Shown piece after piece: positions 15,297 to 27,884 of a DNA stretch of 64,000 bases (the first letter of the stretch is position 1; every line of letters begins with the position of its first letter). The stretch is from contig RWJK01001027.1 in the NCBI GenBank assembly GCA_004335835.1, positions 3,618-67,617 of the forward strand, written 5' to 3'. Below the pieces are notes generated by a model. The model was not told where the DNA came from. It saw only the letters and a list, made by a program, of their open reading frames with translations, and did not search any database. Position numbers and translations under genes: made by a program. The DNA is from Scenedesmus sp. ARA3 (lineage: Eukaryota > Chlorophyta > Chlorophyceae > Sphaeropleales > Scenedesmaceae).

Positions 15297-17037
15297 ACTG
15301 GTCTATAAGCGCGGTTCTGCAAGGTGTGCAGCTGCTGCCTGCAAGCTTGCTGAGGCGGCACTGCTCTGCAGGCAGGTTGCATGTCCCGCCCTTTGCTGTG
15401 TTCCATCCGTGACGTTTATTTTGTATGTCTCGGGGCTCTGTGCGTGTTCACAGGAGCAAGGGCTGACTGCAGCGCATTATTTGTCAGGTTAGTTGGCCCG
15501 CTTGTTGTTGCTGTTTTGCAGCTAACAAGACAGGCTGCCGCCTGTCGCAGCTGCGGCAGTGAGGCATGCAGGTGGCTGTCCTCTTAGACTACTTTTGTTT
15601 GTACTGTTTGGTCGTTGGGGCCTTGTACAAAGAAGACGGCAGCTGCAGATCCCTTTGTGAATGAAGGCAATGCCTGCTGCTGCTGGCAACTGTGCGCTTT
15701 GGGCGTACTGCTGACGGCGCGGCATTGCATGTGTGCAGGGGCGTGTTTGTTTGTGTGCTTGTCAGGGGGTTGGCTTCCTGCAGTGCGGCCCCTGCCTCGC
15801 TGCTGCAATGCAACTGCAGTATCTTATTTCTTCTTGCTATGATGCCTGCTGCAGGGTATTGGTTGCTTGCTGTCTGCTGCCGTGATATGCGCGCCAGTTG
15901 GGCAAAACAGGACATACGTGCGGTTGTGGCGGATTCCATCCGCATTTGGTTCTAGATATCAGGTGTCGGCTGTCTTCCTGTGCTGTTTTCTTTTGCTGCA
16001 CTCGCCCATGATGCTCGCTTGGGGAAAGCTTGCCTTAGCTGCAAGCAGCGCAATGCATGGTGGAGCTCTTCAGCATGTGATTGTACTGCACAAGTACTAC
16101 GTCGCGTAACCAGGCCAGCTGCACTGTGGGTTCATGCGACAGCAACTTCATCGTGTCGCAGCGTGTTGTCATGCAAGGCGTTTCAAGCAGATGTGTTTTT
16201 AGGGGCATGGTTGGAAGCGGAGGCTCTGCAGTTGCACGACAAAGGCCGGTGCCGCAGGCTGCTGCATATCTTGGGGGCCGTCGGCAGCTTTGCACCTTTG
16301 ACGGGAGTTGTCAGGGTTCTGTCAGGGATGCATGGACAGCGGTGTGCTGCATTTACTTCTTTTCTGGCGGGTGGCCACCAGCGGCATATGATTGTGCAAA
16401 CAGCATGGACTGCTGCTGACATAGGGAGTTAAAAGGACATTTTACTCTGCAGTTACTGGTCGCGCTGATATCTGGACGCTGCTGCATTGGTGGTTCTTTG
16501 CTTTTGGTGTGAATGCTGCCTTGCTTACCTGCTGTCAGCTGTCTGACGTGGTCTGATACATTCTTCAGTGCTGCGGTCATTCTGTTGCTGAATCATTTGT
16601 TATATTGACGTGGTATGTAAACAGTGCCATCTGTTTGTTCCGTGCTGATGCGCGCAGACTCTGCGCTGTCTCTCAAAGACATGCGAGTGATGTGCGCAAC
16701 CGCATGCCCGATCAACGTGGCAGCTGGTCACAGTGCAAGTACTCTCATGGACCAAAGTCGATTATTTGTTCACCGAAACCTAAAGAAATTGGCGTTCAGT
16801 GCTGTGAAAGCAATCAACACACGTGGCTGGGCACTCTTTCAAAGCTCACTGCGAATTCACAGCCGGCTGTGCACGCTAACAAACAACGGCATCACCACTC
16901 ACGCTTCGCTTGGAGGGGCCATACCTACCTGCAGCGATGTTTGTTTTGGTTGGCTTATTATCGGGCAGGCTGGCTGAACGAACATGCTCCCGATTCTATT
17001 GACCTCAGGAGCAGCAGGGATGTGCGAGCGACCAGCC
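15297..17037. other. Intergenic: CCT 3' flank and lipase promoter
   Basis: No supported gene. A TGTAA at 16615-16619 could serve the cytidylyltransferase transcript but is about 1.3 kb past its stop. Frames of up to 168 codons exist (16605-17108, plus) but have no recognisable feature. GT-rich texture near 15400-15960 resembles a long 3' UTR. Confidence 0.45.
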
Positions 17038-18132
17038 ATGAACCGAGCAGTCCTGTATTTAGCATTCGTATTACTATTATTTCCGCACCATTTGGAAGCT
17101 CAGTTTGACGTATGTGCCTTATTTGGGAACAACCCTTTGCCTTTTGGCACGAGAGAGTTCTGCACTGCGACGGGCTTGGTCAACAAAGGTGGCAGCGACA
17201 ACAACGGATGTATGATTCTAGGAGTGATGGAGGATGCGTTGCAGGGCCTGTCTGCCTCTCCAGTGTGCAGCGCAGACAGGCAGATTCCTGCAGCAGCAGT
17301 GTCCCTCAATGGTAAGCAGCAGCGTGCTGCATCCTCCATGCACACGGAACTGCAGAAGTGCAACAGCTACAGCAAGCTCAGCCTGTTTTGCTTTGCGAGA
17401 ACTCAGAATTGCTGCTGCTGTTACTGCAACTCAGCAGCAGCAGGCCTGACAAGCCAGCCTGATCATGCAGCCGTGCTGCAGCACAGTGTGAGCCAGCAAC
17501 TGCGGACATGCACCACAGCTTCGTTATCCTTAGTGAATCAATCATCACTATGTCGGATTTGCCACATGTGACCTCGGTACATGCTGGCGTAACGCAGGCA
17601 CTGCCCTGCCTTTCCCCCTGAGTGACCAGCGTCCGCTGCCAGCCAACCTGCTGCACCTGGCCCCCCAAGAGGGAGCCAGCATGCACTGGCACTACAGATC
17701 CCTGCAAAATTTCGGACACTGGAGCTCCTGCGTCAGCAAAAACGGCAGCGGCAGCCGCAGCACCAGGACCTCAGTCACACGAGGCTACCCAAAAAGCAGC
17801 AACGCCTCGGAGGCTTGGTTGAAGCCTGCAGGCTGGAAGTCTGTATCCACGCTGTGGCTCCAGAGCAGCAACAGCAAGGCAGCTGATGCAACGTGGTTTG
17901 ACACGCCGTTTGCAGCAGTGCTGGTGAAGGACTCGATACTGACAGTGCTGGTGCGCGGGTCGAAGACGCTGACTGATTGGCTGGCAGGTGAGCGCCTGCA
18001 GCAGCAGCAGCTGTGCGGATTATTGAGAAGGCGGTGATTGTTTTGTGCAAGCCGCATACGCAAAGTGGCTGTGTCGATCATTGGCTCGCTGGCTAGCTGG
18101 TGGTAGTGCGTTTGCTGCTGCTGCAGCAGCAC

Positions 18133-18181
<49 letters not shown>

Positions 18182-19242
18182 CTAAGTGTTCATTGTGTTA
18201 GGTTGACTGACAGCAGCTCAGGGGCGGCTGCCGCACACAGGCAGTGCTGTTGCATACATATCTTTCTACCGCTTTTTCAGCCCTTGAGAGCAGTCCTCCA
18301 TCTGACACTCGCAAGTTCACAGTTCAAATGGCAAAAGCACAACCTGTCTCTGCCTATGCACCACCCTCGCCTGCGCCTTGCCCGTGCCTCCCGCAGACTT
18401 TGACTACCGCCACACCTCCAGCAGCTGGTGAAGTACATCTATCGTAGCTCAATGATAATGCACCCGTCTTCCAAACAGGTGCTGAAACATTCAAGTCCTT
18501 TGGTGCCCATGCCTGTGATTTGGCTGTACCTCCCGCAGACTTTGACTACCGCCACAGCTCCAGCAGCAGCTTGGGCCTGCCAGGCGAAGTGCATGCAGGC
18601 TTTGCAGGCATTGCTGAGCAGCTGTGGGCGGGTGGCGTGAGGGCTGCGCTGGAAAAGTATGTGCTGGCTGGCAACGTCAGCACTGTGCAGATCTCGGGGC
18701 ACAGCCTGGGGGCTGGCGTGGCTGCGCTGCTGGCGTACACGGCCCAGGTTGGTGGACATGTAGAAACCCGTGAACATTGATTGTTGTTTGGCTCCTTCGT
18801 GGGTGGGCCTGTGGCCCTACTTTGGTGATCAGTAACTGGTGTTTGGCGGTATCGTGCTGTGGGGGAGGATGACTGGGGTCAGGCAGATGTGGGGGGGAGG
18901 CTGATGGGGGTGAGGCAGGTGCTGCTGTTGAGGGGGCATTGTCTAGGGTCAGGCAGGGGTGGGAGAGGATGACTGGGGTCAGGCAGCTGAAAGCAGCTGT
19001 TGGGGAGGAGGATTGGGGTCGGTAAGGTGCTGCTGTTGAGCGGGCAGCGCTAGGTATCAGCATGTCTGCTTGCAGCTTGGAGTGCGGGGCAAGCAGCCGC
19101 CCTGCTGGTGCCATGTGCAAACTGCTGGAGTACCCGCAGGTGTAAAACAGCATCACAAGGTGCATCATCATCTGAGTAGTTCCCCACTTACGCTGGCTAC
19201 ACTCGCCTGCTGGTGAATTGCAGGCGTACATTGACCAGAAGG

Positions 19243-19288
<46 letters not shown>

Positions 19289-19790
19289 CAGCAGTCAGGC
19301 AGCCGCCAAGGTCGATGCGCTGCTGTTTGCCCCACCCAACGTCGGCAACCGCGAGTTTGTGCGCGCCTTCAACACACGCGTCAACGCCCGCAAGGTGCAG
19401 TTTGCATATGATGTGGTCCCTTCTGTGCCCTGCTCTCCCAGCATGGCAGCCTGCCCTGACACATCTGTACCCACAGATAACCCCAACGGCAGCGGAATGT
19501 GGCAGTACACCAGCATAGGAGGTAGTATGATGATAACGCCGGCCTCCATGCCTTATCAAGCTGGCAGCTGGGCAAGATTCGGCAAGGTGCATCCCTGCAA
19601 GATGCAGCATTTTATTACAGCAACGCACGTGTGCAGCTACACGTGCTTTCTGTCGCGCTTTGTGGCAGAGCCGCACAACAGCTGCCTGCTGCTTGAAAAG
19701 ACGGCGGCAGGGGGCGAGGGCACGTATTGCTCAGGGTCAATTGCAACCTTTCCTGACACGCAGAGCCCACCCTACCCTTACAAAGCTTGA
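17038..19790 (+). CDS. Secreted class-3 (fungal lipase-like) triacylglycerol lipase
   Basis: Model: exons 17038-17311, 17598-17987, 18539-18747 and 19224-19790; 479 residues. The start MNRAVLYLAFVLLLFPHHLEA gives a clear signal peptide; an in-frame Met 54 nt upstream would bury it, so the later Met is preferred. The lipase core includes ILTVLVRGSKTLTDWLADFDYRH (oxyanion strand), the nucleophile elbow GHSLGAG (Ser in exon 3), and the catalytic-Asp and later segments (APPNVGNREFV...NDVVP-type VQFAYDVVPSVPC) followed by a Cys-rich end (HPCKMQHFITATHVCSYTCF). The likely His is in that last segment. A Ser run of about 13 residues from a CAG tract interrupts the core early in exon 4. It probably acts outside the cell or in the endomembrane system on acylglycerols. 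Intron 2 carries a copy of the start of exon 3. Confidence 0.85.
18397..18431 (+). repeat. Copy of lipase exon 3 acceptor and start
   Basis: CCTCCCGCAG|ACTTTGACTA recurs 142 bp upstream of the real exon 3 (18539). Identity covers about 40 nt, up to CTCCAGCAGC, before diverging. The copied acceptor could compete with the real one. Confidence 0.85.
18830..19060. repeat. Minisatellite in lipase intron 3 (GATGACTGGGGTCAGGCAG family)
   Basis: About six imperfect units containing GGGGTCAGGCAG or GGGTGAGGCAGGTGCTGCTG fill much of intron 3. They alternate with GGGGGAGGAtga-like blocks. The TTGGTGATCAG-like text just before is single copy. Confidence 0.7.
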
Positions 19791-21947
19791 CAGGGCACAA
19801 CTTCATGGTATGAAGTTTACGACGTGCAGTGGGTTTGCAAAATGAGCAGTAGATTGGCAGCATGCAATGCATTGAGAAAATTGGGAGATTGCAGCACACT
19901 TCCATGCAGGCTTGTAGCGCCAGTGCAATGCAAGTGCGCATGTTGCTGCTGTTTTTTGAAGTGCCTGAGTGAGCTGCCTTCAACAGCCTGGCTCGCAGTA
20001 ATGAGCGTTGTTTGATACCTTTGATACAGCAGTATAATAAAAGAGGTGTGGGAGTGGGGGAGTGGTGCTGGTCTGTGGTGCTGGCAGATGGCCATCAAAT
20101 TGCATAATTTGTTATCAGACTCGCTGTTGCTTTAAGGGAGAGTAAGATCCTGTGTAGAATGCTTCTAACAGTTTTGAGTGAGGTGGGTGACTTGTTGCTG
20201 CCAGGCCACTGGCACTGTGCATGGTGACTTGTTGTTGCAAGGCCACTGGCACTGTGCATGGTGGTTGTTGACAAAGCGGCCGCAGCTGGCTATGCATAGC
20301 ATATGCCTGTGTTGATACAGGCCTGGCAGCCTCCCAAGTGGCTTGCAGTGCTGCGTATTGTGCTTGTATGTTAAGTTATTCTGGCAGCTTTTCCCACGCA
20401 GTGCTTCTCCTCGTTGAGTGGAGCATGTAATGAAATGAAATGTAATGCTTCTCTGGATGCATGCTGCAACTTGATGCCAGCATGCATGGAGCACTGCCTT
20501 GTGTGCGTCAACACGTGTGTTGGTTCGGCTTACCTCGCTGCAGAAGCTTGTGCAACATGAGCGGAGGGTGCACTTGCTCTTGGGCGCTTCTCCTTGGCAA
20601 ACGCTGCTGCAGGACGTTGACAGCTGTCTGAAGTTGATGCTTAGCATTAGCTGGTCTGCTCTCCTGGCAAGCAGCCTTTGGTGCTCACTAGGCTATGCTT
20701 GCATACGCTTGGGCGGCATGTTGGACAAGCAACAGTCTTAGGGCTGCTCTGCTGTTGGTGTGCTGGGCTGATGTTGAGTGCACGCTACTGGCAGTGCTGC
20801 AGTCTGTTTGTTATTGTCACAAGCATCTCATATGAAGCTGACCATCACCAGCAGCTGTAACATGCAGTCCATGCCATCACTGTCAAAGGTTGACCGGTGT
20901 CTGGAGCTGACCAGTGTACAGAAACATCTGCCGATCCTGTCTGTAACAGTGTCAAACACACCAGTACACGTTGTGTCTTCTCTCTTGTTACAAGCCTTTC
21001 CACTCATCAACTGGCACAAGCTGCAGTGAACCTGACAGCAGCACCACTGCTGGTGCTGCATTATCAAGCACTGGTGCAGCAGCACCTTGCAGGGTTGAGG
21101 GCAGCAGCACTCTCTGTACAGATGGATGCATTGTCAGATGGCGCGCCTGGACCCAGGAAAACTGCCTATAGGCTAGCTAGCCTGTCCTGAACAACAGGCA
21201 GCCAGCAACTGCTGGTCAGGTACTGCCATGCACGACAACTGGAACCGTCAATCGCAGTGATTGATTGTGTGTCTCACAAGGAATGAGTTTAGCACGCCAC
21301 GCTGCCATTGCTGCTTTCAAGTAAACCCTAAAACACCTGTGCGCATTGGGTTCCATCAATGTAGTGACCTACTACTGTCGGCAGCACCATCTGACCTCTG
21401 CTACAAGCAGCTGCTGTAGCCATTTGCCATTGTACCAAAAGCAGCTGATGCGTGAAGAACAGCCACAGCAAAGACAGCTTGCAGAGCTAGCCATGCCAGC
21501 AGGCACAACAACAGCTGCATCAGACGTCTGCTGCATAGTATTATTCATGGAAACATGGCGCGTAACACGCACATATGCTCATGCAAGTGCACCCGACTAC
21601 TCTACCCTGCGAGTCAGGGCAACAACACACTACACTACTCTACATGCAACAGCCCAAGGGCATCAATAAAAGGCATATGCAGCTGGCTGCTGCAGCTGAT
21701 TGCCCAGCATGCAGCAGCAGCAGCAAAACGCTGAGGCAGCAACACATCAACTGCCTGCAAGCTCACACTAGCCCTGATGACCACAGCAGCACACACGCAG
21801 GCCACCCAGCTAGATCTCATCCTGGATCAGTCCAAGGTTTTGCCGATCACCAGATCAGATCACTGCTGAACGCTCCGAACCCGCTACTGCTGCAGCTGCA
21901 AGGCGGTAGTGCAAAGGTAGCATGCAGCTGCCAAGCTGCTACACCAT
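19791..21947. other. Intergenic between convergent lipase and GH-like genes
   Basis: No supported gene in about 2.2 kb; it should hold both 3' UTRs. A 37-bp tandem pair lies at about 20186-20262 (GGTGACTTGTTG...GGCACTGTGCAT, twice). The TTACA at about 20987 could be the minus-strand gene's poly(A) signal, and ATAATAAAAGAGG near 20034 is a small AT-rich spot after the lipase gene. Confidence 0.45.
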
Positions 21948-22628
21948 TCAGGGCCTGCTGACCGGCCTGCGAATGGGGCGGCGGGGAGCGCCCTCAGCAC
22001 GCCTGGCAGTCTTGCTGTTGTGGCTCTTGATCATGTCAATCACCTCCTGCACTGCAAAGCCGTTCTTGACTGGCCAGTCGCCCTGCTCAACGTCAGTGTT
22101 CCACAGTGCAGAGGCAGTGTGGATGCCCTGTACGTCCCAGGACACCACATTCCACAGGTATGACTGGTGCACGGGGAAGTAGTCACCGCCGTTCCTCAGC
22201 ACGTCCAGGGCAGTGGTGTAGTAGTTCTTCAGGAACTGCTTGGCCTGGGGGTACTTCTTGAATGGATCGTTGTTGGTCTCGTAAGGAGTGGTAATGCCCA
22301 GCCACGGGAAGAAGCCGATTTCGGGGCCCTTGCCGGGAGTGTCTCCGCACTCCGAGATGCCTCCGCCCAGGCCGAACTCGTTATAAATGAGCATCTTGTT
22401 GCCCTTAATGATGATGTCCCTGAAGTTGATGCCCATTGTCATGAACTCGTCCTGCACCTTGGCAATGCCGGACTCGATGTGCTTGGGCTGCACGTTCATG
22501 CCATCACCAGCCCTGTGGGGTGCAGGAAGAGTGTGCAGGGTGGGGTGAGCGCGCGGCAGCAGCAGGAGGAATGAGTGAGCAGAGGGTCGGGAAACAGTGT
22601 GATTGAAAAGCAGTGCATGGCAAGCATG

Positions 22629-22673
<45 letters not shown>

Positions 22674-24625
22674 GCTGTGTGCCCTGCACAGCTTGATGCT
22701 CAGACCAGAAATGCCGGCTGCTGCCAGCCTGCCAGTACAGTGCACTGTACAGTTCATGCTGCTGCCATGGCTGCTGCCAGCGCTGCTTTTACTACATTTC
22801 AACGCAACATGCCAGTTGCCTAGCAGCCAGGTCTGCACAAGCACTCGCCCAGCATCACTGAAAGCACTGCAAGGACACCAGAAACACACAAAACACCCGC
22901 CCACCTGGCATAGTTGCTGACACCAAGGAAGTCAGCAGCCTCCAGCAGCTGCCTGATAGCCGGCAGGTTCTTCTTTGCCTCCTCATAGTTGGGCCACTGC
23001 TCGAAAGGCAGCACAGGGCCCCAGCCGCCATCAAGAGGAGCCATAGGGGTAGGGGGCAGAGGGGCGGGTGTGCCTGGTCCGCGTGTGATGTAGCCCATGA
23101 TGTATGCGTGGTTGAAGGTGGCTCCCACCTTGAGCTTGGCAGCGGACTTCCAGCCGTTCTGGATCATCTTAAAGACCTTGAGGTACTGAGCGGGGTTGGA
23201 GAGCACGGTGCCGCCCATCTCGCCTGCAGGTGGTGGAAGCAGCAGCAGCAGCAGCAGGAGCAGGATCAGGCAGGTGCAATGGTACACGAAGGTGCTGCAT
23301 TATCATATGATCTGCGGCTATTAGATGCACTGCTGCTGTTCTGGCTGCCAGAATGAAGTAAGGGTACATTTTATTCACATGCAGCAAGATGTCAAGTGCA
23401 GCTGACATGCAGTGCTACAAAGCGCCTGGCAGGAACATGTAGCACTTCTGCAGCTGGTTGAAATAGCAACATCAGCAGCTAGTAGCAAGACCACATTCAA
23501 GCAAAGGTGTTGCGACTGCTGTGCAGATAGTTTGCTGTGCAGGCACTGGCACTGGCCACACACAGCTGCACCAGCTGCACCCACTGCCCTGCACCAACCC
23601 TGCCAGCTACTGCAGCTCATCATCATGCAGTCTGACAAGGCATCTCTACACTACTATCAGCAGGCAGGCAATGCATTACGCAGGCTGCAGTATCATGCGA
23701 AATACATGCCACTCACCCTCAACAGCGAACAGGAAGGTCTTGCCGGCTGGCAGAACCTCATTGGCAGCATCCAGGATTGGCTTCAGCATGATGTCCCAGT
23801 AGCTGTAGCCATTGGGGTCCTTCCACAGGGGATCAAAGTGCAGCATGTTGCGCCACTTGCCGCGCTTGAGTCCCTCATCCAAATGAGGAGCAATCAGGAT
23901 CTCGTCGAAGAGGCTGGTTGCCACTTTGAAGCAATCCCTGATGCCGCGGCGGAAGGTGTCGAGTGCGGCGGAATCAAAGGGCCTGCAGTCGCTGTTCCAC
24001 TCGTGCTTCTGACAGTAGTACTCCACCTTGTTTTGGAGCGACCAGTTGTCGGCGTGGCAGGTGTTTGGGGCAAACTGCTCGTTCTTGGACTCGTACCAGT
24101 AGTGAGTGGGCACAAACTGGATGCGGCGGCCGCCGTGCTTGGCTGCGCGGCGCACCAGCAGCTCGCACTGGGAGAGGGAGGAGTACATGGGCTGGTACTC
24201 TGCAGGGTGGTGGTGTTGGTGGTGAGGTGGTGGTGGGAGAGGCAGCAGCAGAGCAGCAGGGGCAGGCAGCCAGGAGTCGTCAGGCACAGCAGTATGCAGT
24301 AGAGCAGTAGGAGGAATCATGAGGCCAACTGCCGTGTAGGGCAAGATCAAGCGTTTAGCACGTTCGAAGGATGTAAATGTATGTTCAAAAGGCACCTATG
24401 GCACAGCTATTGCAAAGAGGCGCCATATGCTCGGTTCCCGCGCTGTAGGAGGCAATTCGGAGCTGCGTCAAACTGCTACTCACCGCTGTTGTAGAACGTG
24501 ATAATTGAGCTGGACATCTCAGTGGGCACGCCAGTTGCTCCAGGGCCACGCGGCGTCTGTGCCATTGCGCACTGCAGGGCCAGCAGGGCCCCGAAGGCCA
24601 CGAGGGCCACTCGTGACAGCCTCAT
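21948..24625 (-). CDS. Secreted TIM-barrel glycoside-hydrolase-like protein (family not assigned)
   Basis: Model: exons 24625-24484, 24199-23717, 23223-22905 and 22512-21948; 502 residues with all phases matching. It begins with a signal peptide (LSRVALVAFGALLALQCAMA). The mature part reads like a (beta/alpha)8 enzyme: RIQFVPTHYWYES (strand), FDEILIAPHLDEG, then TFLFAVEGEMGG and, near the C-terminus, MLIYNEFGLGGG. The Glu residues in VEGE and NEFG sit where clan-A hydrolases carry the acid/base and nucleophile, so a retaining beta-glycosidase acting outside the cell is plausible, but this is inference. Several Cys (for example NTCHAD, YYCQKHE, SDCRPFD) suit a secreted fold. The last ~20 residues are Arg/Pro-rich. 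Unlike most neighbours, its introns hold no copies of exon edges. I do not recognise the exact family. Confidence 0.72.
22629..22673. repeat. (CTG)n tract in intron 3 of the GH-like gene
   Basis: About 15 perfect CTG units on the plus strand, which is CAG on the sense strand of this minus-strand gene. It is one of the longer uninterrupted triplet tracts in the window. Confidence 0.9.
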
Positions 24626-25769
24626 GGAATGCAACTGTAGTTATATCTCTGAAATGATGATATTCCCGGGTTGTCGTCGAGGCTGCCTGAACCTTGGCAG
24701 CTGCTTGATTGGTGACCTGGTCAATATATGCCGTAGCAGCCAACAATTGTTCTGTTGTCAATTAATGTATGCTATATTGTCGAATTCAGCTGCAATAAAT
24801 TCTGTTCGGGCAGTTGTCACGAAAAACGCACTCAAGCTACTCACTCTACTGCATGCGTGTGCGGCACACCAACAACTTGTTCAAATGCACTTGACGTATA
24901 TTTCAACAATCTTGATATAAGAACACGTTTACAGGCGTGCTTATAAGTCCAGCTGATCTACAGAAAGCAAGACTAACTAACACGCGTCCCGGCTCCACCG
25001 CGGCCCACCTGGTCAGCCGACTGCAGGACGAGCAGCTTCGCAGCGACAGTATACTAGTATGTGTGTTTCTCGACTTCTCCGAAGCCGTTGAACCTGCGCC
25101 TGAAGCGTGCTGGAGGATCCGTCACCTGTGGCCTGTGTGGGCTTTAGGCCATGAAGAGCCTGAGAGGAGCAGCGTGAGTCATTCAGAAGCAATAGTTTGT
25201 GGTTCGACACTTGATGTGTTGGTGTTTGTGCCCTTTTATGTCCCTCAGCAGGCAATGTCACTCCATGCCACGCAAGCACACCGTACGTTCACACAGCTGC
25301 AAGGGTCCCAGAAGTCAGGAAGTCACGACATGCATGAGCATTCAGTCACTGCAGTATGTTCTTGTATGCTGTAGCGAGGCCAGTGCTGCTGAAAAGGTCA
25401 CAGTGCGTCTACATCCAGCATGCAGTACTACTGAGTAGTAGTCTTCTCGTCGATCGAGCAGGTAGCTCTCTTCTGGAGGATTTGTGCCTGAGAAAAACAA
25501 CCTAAAAGAATACTAATAATGTAAACGGTGTACTGGCCTGAGCCTGGCTTTGGCAAAGCGGTCAGAGAATTGACTGCTTGACCAGCCTGCTGCAGCAGGA
25601 GGCAATGCTTCAGACACTGCTCTGGACGATCATGCAACCAGACCTTGACGGCAACGACAACATATAAACATATCGTCGTAAAAATGCATGCAGCAATGGC
25701 ATGCAGAGCAGGCTCAGCCGCGTTCTTCTGCCAATATCCAGCAAAGCAGCACCGTGCTGTGACAGTCAT
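24626..25769. other. Intergenic: GH-like promoter and LRR-like 3' flank
   Basis: No supported gene. The part next to the GH-like start (24640-24930) is clearly more AT-rich than the surroundings (for example CAATTAATGTATGCTATATTG), as expected of a promoter. A TTACA at about 24927 would read TGTAA for the LRR-like gene, about 840 nt past its stop. Confidence 0.4.
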
Positions 25770-27848
25770 CTAAGAAGCCCTGCCCGGTGGGTAGACGAAC
25801 TCCGCAACAGCCACATCCTTCCACTCCCTGTGCAGCTCCACACAGCCACAACTGCCAGCTGCCAGGCCCTGCTGCAGCTGAGCTGCTGCAGCTGCAGACA
25901 TGCCCGTCAGGGCATTACAGCCTGGGTGGTTCAGCAGCTGGTTTGCATGCTCAAGCGCCAGGGCCAGGGCCTGATCAATGGCTGTGCCTGGCTGCTGTGC
26001 AGCAACAAGCTCCGCATCCTCCTCGGGAGCAGCAGCAGCAATGTGGCCGCCGGCCAGCCGGTGCACCTGCCGAGCATAGCGTGCCGCCTGCAGCAGGTGC
26101 TGCTGCATGCCTTGCATCGCAGCAAGGACCTCTGACAGCTGTTGCTGCTGAGGTGGCGCAGTGGCTGCTGCTGCTGCTGCGCTGGCGCCCGCCAGCTGCT
26201 GTTGCTGTTTGAACCTGCAACATGCAGGCAGCAGCGCCGCAGCAGGCGATTAAGAACACGCAACCTACAACCCAACCTGCTGGTATGGCATTTTCACGTG
26301 GCAAATCAAAACACACACCAGTCTCACCAGCCATGTGTTCAGATGGAAGACAGACCATGCTGTTGCTACAAGGCTGCTTGTCATAAGCCATCTTCTGAGC
26401 CAGCATTGGTGCACGCTTTGCTAGCAGTGACTGCTGCAGCACGCAACACTCTTCTTCACCAAGGCAGTGCCAGCTCAGCTGTTGCACAGCCAACAGCACG
26501 CACCTCGCTGCAATCTCTCCAGCAACATCTGTCCCAACAAACGCCTCCAGCTTCCTGAGCTGCGGCATGCGCAGCAGCAGCGGCACATGCCAATCCAAAA
26601 TAGGCCTTGTCTGTCCAGCAGCCACCTTTAGCTGCTGCAGCTGCGGCGCATTCGCTTGCAGGAAAGTCAACAGCTGCGACAGACCCACAGAGGTGCCACC
26701 TGGCACCATTGGCAGCTGGCAGCTGACCCAGTCAAACCTGCGCAGACGCGGCAGCGGCACTGCTGCTGCGTGTGCACCTGCAGCTGCAGTTGCAGCAGGA
26801 TACTCTTCACGCCTCCATACATAAGCCAGCACTACCTCCTGCAGGCACGGCCCAGCCCACTGCAGCAGCAGCGGCAGGCTGGTTTCTCCCACGGTAACCC
26901 TGCTGTTGATCAGATGCAGCTGCTGCAGCTGCGGCATGCAGGCCACCGGGCGTGGCAGAGCCCCCGCACGCGTCACTTCGTACCTCGCATGCATGAGCTC
27001 AGCAGCATATTCGCCCGCCGNCTGCAGCAGTCGCAGCAGCGGCCGCCGCTGCAGCAGCAGTGCTGTTGTGGCTTGCTGCGGCTGTCGCTGGCGCTGCTGC
27101 AGCTCCTGCTGGTGCACTCGGTTGCAGGACACCTCCCAATGAGGCGCGTTGGAGACCTGTTATGATCGCCTGTGCTGTTCGCTGCTGTTGATCGCTGTAT
27201 TGCTGGCGGCGTGTCTGAGAAGTCGCCAGTGCACAGCTGACAGGCCAACCCTCAAGGTGCAGCTGCTGCAGCGTGCGCGGCAGCAGCTGCAGCATGAACT
27301 GCCCCATCTGTATTGCAGGGCTAGCAATGGTGAGGATGCGCAGCTCTTTGAACTCACGCAAGAAGGCAAGCGATCCTAAGTCCGGATGAGGCACTGCATG
27401 CAGCAGCTGCAGCTCTTCAAGTGTGCCAGCCGCCGCTGTTGCAAGCGGCGCAAGCGACCGCAGCAGCGTGACGCCTGCGCTCCTGCTGCCCTGAATGCGC
27501 AGCACACGCAGGCAGCTGCTGCTGCGCAGCAGCCGCTGCAGCGTTGACTGCTGGACCGCATGGCTGGGAATCGACCACGGCCGCAGCTGTGCATTGCCTG
27601 CTGCATCCAGCAAACCGCCATCAAGGCACAACTCCAGCGTCTGCAGCTGCTGCCACAGCCAGCTGCCGCTGCCACGCTCCAACACAGCAGCCGCATCCGG
27701 CAGTAGCAATGCGAGGTGTGGCAGCAGCGTCTGCGGCACGCACAGCTGCAGCTGTGTTACGCCGGATATAAAGCTGCTGTCAAGAGGTGGAAAGTCAGCA
27801 GGCGTCCCTGCAAACCTTAGGGCCAGCGCGCGCAGCTGCCCTGGCAGG

Positions 27849-27884
<36 letters not shown>

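Noticed and set aside
19590..19672. Possible intron inside lipase exon 4 (AAG|GTGCATCC ... GTGGCAG|AGCC)
   Set aside because: The unspliced frame encodes the Cys-rich end expected of this lipase type (HPCKM...ATHVCSYTCF) and a normal C-terminus; splicing would replace it with a basic, unrelated tail.
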